Origin: Streptomyces alboniger
GTDB lineage: Bacteria; Actinomycetota; Actinomycetes; Streptomycetales; Streptomycetaceae
Direction of reading: 5' to 3'
Length of the DNA stretch: 64,000 nucleotides
NCBI RefSeq assembly: GCF_008704395.1
Contig: NZ_CP023695.1
Location: forward strand, 682,001-746,000
The notes beneath the pieces were generated by a model that saw nothing but the letters and a program-made list of their open reading frames with translations, did not search any database and was not told the DNA's origin. Position 1 is the first letter of the stretch. Every line of letters begins with the position of its first letter. Shown here one piece after another: positions 62,282 through 64,000 of the stretch. A program made the translations under genes and the position numbers.

Positions 62282-64000
62282 TCAGACCGTCTTGCTGAGG
62301 CGGTCGGCGAGCAGGGCGGCGAAGCGTGCCGGGTCGGCCAGCTCGCCGCCTTCGGCGAGCAGGGCGGTGCCGTACAGCAGCTCGGCCGTCCCGCTCAGCT
62401 CCGGATCGTCGGGCCGCTTCTCATGAGCCGCCCTGACCGCGCTGACCAGCGGATGCTTCGGGTTCAGTTCGAGGATGCGCTTGACCGACGGAAGATCCTG
62501 GCCCATCGCCTTGTACATCTTCTCCAGGGCCGGCGTGAGGCCGTCGGTGTCGCTGACCAGGCACGCCGGTGAGCTGGTGAGCCGGGTCGTCAGACGCACC
62601 TCCTTGACGTCGTCGAGCGTGTCGTTGAGCCAGGTCAGCACGGCCGCGTAGGCCTCGGCCTGCTCCGGCGAGGGCTCCTCCTCCGAGGGCAGGTCCACCG
62701 CGCCGCGGGTGATGGACTGGAACTCCGTGCCCGCGTAGTCGTGGACCGCCTCGACCCAGATCTCGTCGACCCGGTCGGTGAGCAGCAGGACCTCGTACCC
62801 CTTGGCCCGGAACGCCTCCATGTGCGGGGAGTTCTCGATCTGTGCGCGGCTGTCGCCGGTCATGAAGTAGATCTTGTCCTGGCCCTCCGGCATCCGGGCG
62901 AGGTAGTCGGCCAGGGTGGTGGGCTCGTCGCCCGCGGTGGAGGCGAAGGAGGCGATGTCGAGGATCGCCTTGTGGTCCTCCGTCCCGTCGAGGAGCCCCT
63001 CCTTGACGGCGGGCCCGAACTCGCGCCAGAACGTGCGGTACTTCTCGGCGTCCTTGCTCATCAGGTCCTTGATGGACGCCAGGATCTTCTTCGCCAGCCG
63101 GCGGCGGATGAGCTGGATGTGCCGGTCCTGCTGGAGGATCTCGCGGGAGATGTTCAGCGACAGGTCGGCGGCGTCCACGACGCCCTTGACGAAGCGCAGG
63201 TGGTCGGGCAGGAGTTCGCGGCTGTCGTCCAGGATGAACACGCGCTTGACGTACAGCTGAAGGCCGTGGCGGGCGTCCCGCTGGTAGAGGTCGTGCGGGG
63301 CGCGCGAGGGCAGGAACAGCAGGGCCTCGTACTCGAAGGTGCCCTCGGCCCGCATCTGGATGATGTCGAGCGGGTCCGTCCAGTCGTGGCTGATGTGCCG
63401 GTAGAACTCCCGGTACTCCTCCTCGCTCACCTCGGAGCGCGGGCGGGCCCAGAGCGCCTTCATCGAGTTGAGGGTGCTCTCCCCCATCCGGACGGGGAAG
63501 GAGATGAAGTCCGAGTACCGCTTGACGATCTGCCGGATCTTCGCTTCGTCGGTGTAGTCGTAGAGCGCGTCCTCCTCGTCGGCGGGCCGCAGGTGCACGC
63601 GGATCGACGTGCCCACGGGCACGTCCTCGACGGTCTCGATCGTGTACGTGCCGTCGCCGTCCGACTCCCAGCGCACCCCCGTCGCCTCACCGGCCTTGCG
63701 GGTGAGCAGGGTGACCTTGTCGGCGACCATGAAGACGGAGTAGAAGCCGACGCCGAACTGGCCGATCAACTCGGCCGATTCCTTGTTCTCCTTGAGCCGG
63801 CGCAGCGTCTCGGCCGTGCCGGATCTGGCGATGGTGCCGATCAGCCCCACGACCTCGTCACGCGTCATGCCGATGCCGTTGTCCCGCACGGTCAGCGTGC
63901 GGGCCTCCTTGTCGGCCTCGATCTCGATGTGCGGGTCGTCCGTCTTGAGGCTGTCGTCCTTCAGGCCGGCCAGGCGCCGTTTGTCCAGGGCGTCGGAGGC
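62282..64000 (-). CDS. htpG: HSP90-family chaperone HtpG (N-terminus outside window)
   Basis: The frame is open from the right edge, where it begins ASDALDKRRLAGLKDDSLK, to a TGA at 62282, giving about 572 residues. Some 35-45 N-terminal residues, including the LRELVSN helix, lie outside. ATP-binding GHKL motifs are seen: DNGIGMTRDEVVGLIGTIARSGT and GQFGVGFYSVFMVAD. The middle domain (NISREILQQDRHIQLIRRRLAKKI) and C-terminal dimerisation region are complete. It is a cytosolic ATP-dependent chaperone, induced by heat in many bacteria. It converges on the phosphatase gene through a shared terminator and has no apparent link with the NRPS locus. Confidence 0.97.
   Translation of the reverse strand, partial: ASDALDKRRLAGLKDDSLKTDDPHIEIEADKEARTLTVRDNGIGMTRDEVVGLIGTIARSGTAETLRRLKENKESAELIGQFGVGFYSVFMVADKVTLLTRKAGEATGVRWESDGDGTYTIETVEDVPVGTSIRVHLRPADEEDALYDYTDEAKIRQIVKRYSDFISFPVRMGESTLNSMKALWARPRSEVSEEEYREFYRHISHDWTDPLDIIQMRAEGTFEYEALLFLPSRAPHDLYQRDARHGLQLYVKRVFILDDSRELLPDHLRFVKGVVDAADLSLNISREILQQDRHIQLIRRRLAKKILASIKDLMSKDAEKYRTFWREFGPAVKEGLLDGTEDHKAILDIASFASTAGDEPTTLADYLARMPEGQDKIYFMTGDSRAQIENSPHMEAFRAKGYEVLLLTDRVDEIWVEAVHDYAGTEFQSITRGAVDLPSEEEPSPEQAEAYAAVLTWLNDTLDDVKEVRLTTRLTSSPACLVSDTDGLTPALEKMYKAMGQDLPSVKRILELNPKHPLVSAVRAAHEKRPDDPELSGTAELLYGTALLAEGGELADPARFAALLADRLSKTV

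Overview
The window is about 72% G+C with strongly biased third positions, GTG/TTG starts and purine-rich ribosome binding sites, and it carries a giant modular NRPS locus next to ECF sigma, SpoIIE-type phosphatase and MarR genes. This points to a Streptomyces chromosome (inference from composition and gene families; no species assigned).

Left flank (1-8.5 kb): a partial ECF sigma factor, a 658-aa protein of unknown function, a RimL-type acetyltransferase, about 870 bp without an intact gene, a type I GAPDH converging on a MarR regulator, and then a two-gene unit on the minus strand. That unit is a membrane-anchored NB-ARC-like STAND NTPase and a small 140-aa partner. Both begin with the same short RHIM-like/amyloid-type motif (ARDISGQ-x-VVGD-x-N).

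Centre (8.7-53.5 kb): one minus-strand biosynthetic locus, read right to left: cytochrome P450, stand-alone penicillin-binding-protein-type (SurE-like) cyclase/thioesterase, two giant NRPSs (6285 and 6673 aa), MbtH-like protein, GNAT acetyltransferase and MFS exporter. The NRPSs together have ten modules: A-T / C-A-T-E / C-A-T-E / C-A-T-E / C-A-T, then C-A-T-E / C-A-T / C-A-T-E / C-A-T / C-A-T-E. The line starts with a bare A-T module, ends on an epimerase and has no terminal thioesterase. This is the architecture of lines offloaded in trans by PBP-type thioesterases, so a head-to-tail cyclic decapeptide with stereochemistry L-D-D-D-L-D-L-D-L-D is predicted. Specificity codes read by eye give Thr at position 7 (confident), Val at 3 and 9 (fairly confident), similar hydrophobic codes at 1, 5 and 10, acidic pockets suggesting basic or polar residues at 6 and 8, and an identical unassigned code at 2 and 4. 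No precursor-biosynthesis gene and no obvious pathway-specific regulator is present. A 973-bp repeat-rich spacer separates the cyclase gene from the first NRPS gene.

Right flank (53.5-64 kb): about 1 kb of non-coding DNA, a small GNAT, a CPA1 Na+/H+ antiporter, an NfeD-SPFH membrane pair, a sarcosine/dimethylglycine N-methyltransferase-like gene preceded by a nested inverted repeat, a SUMF1-fold protein, an internally deleted acetyltransferase remnant, a PAS-PAS-GAF-PP2C phosphatase and the 3' part of htpG. A strong bidirectional terminator lies between the last two. No tRNA, rRNA, CRISPR array or insertion sequence was recognised.
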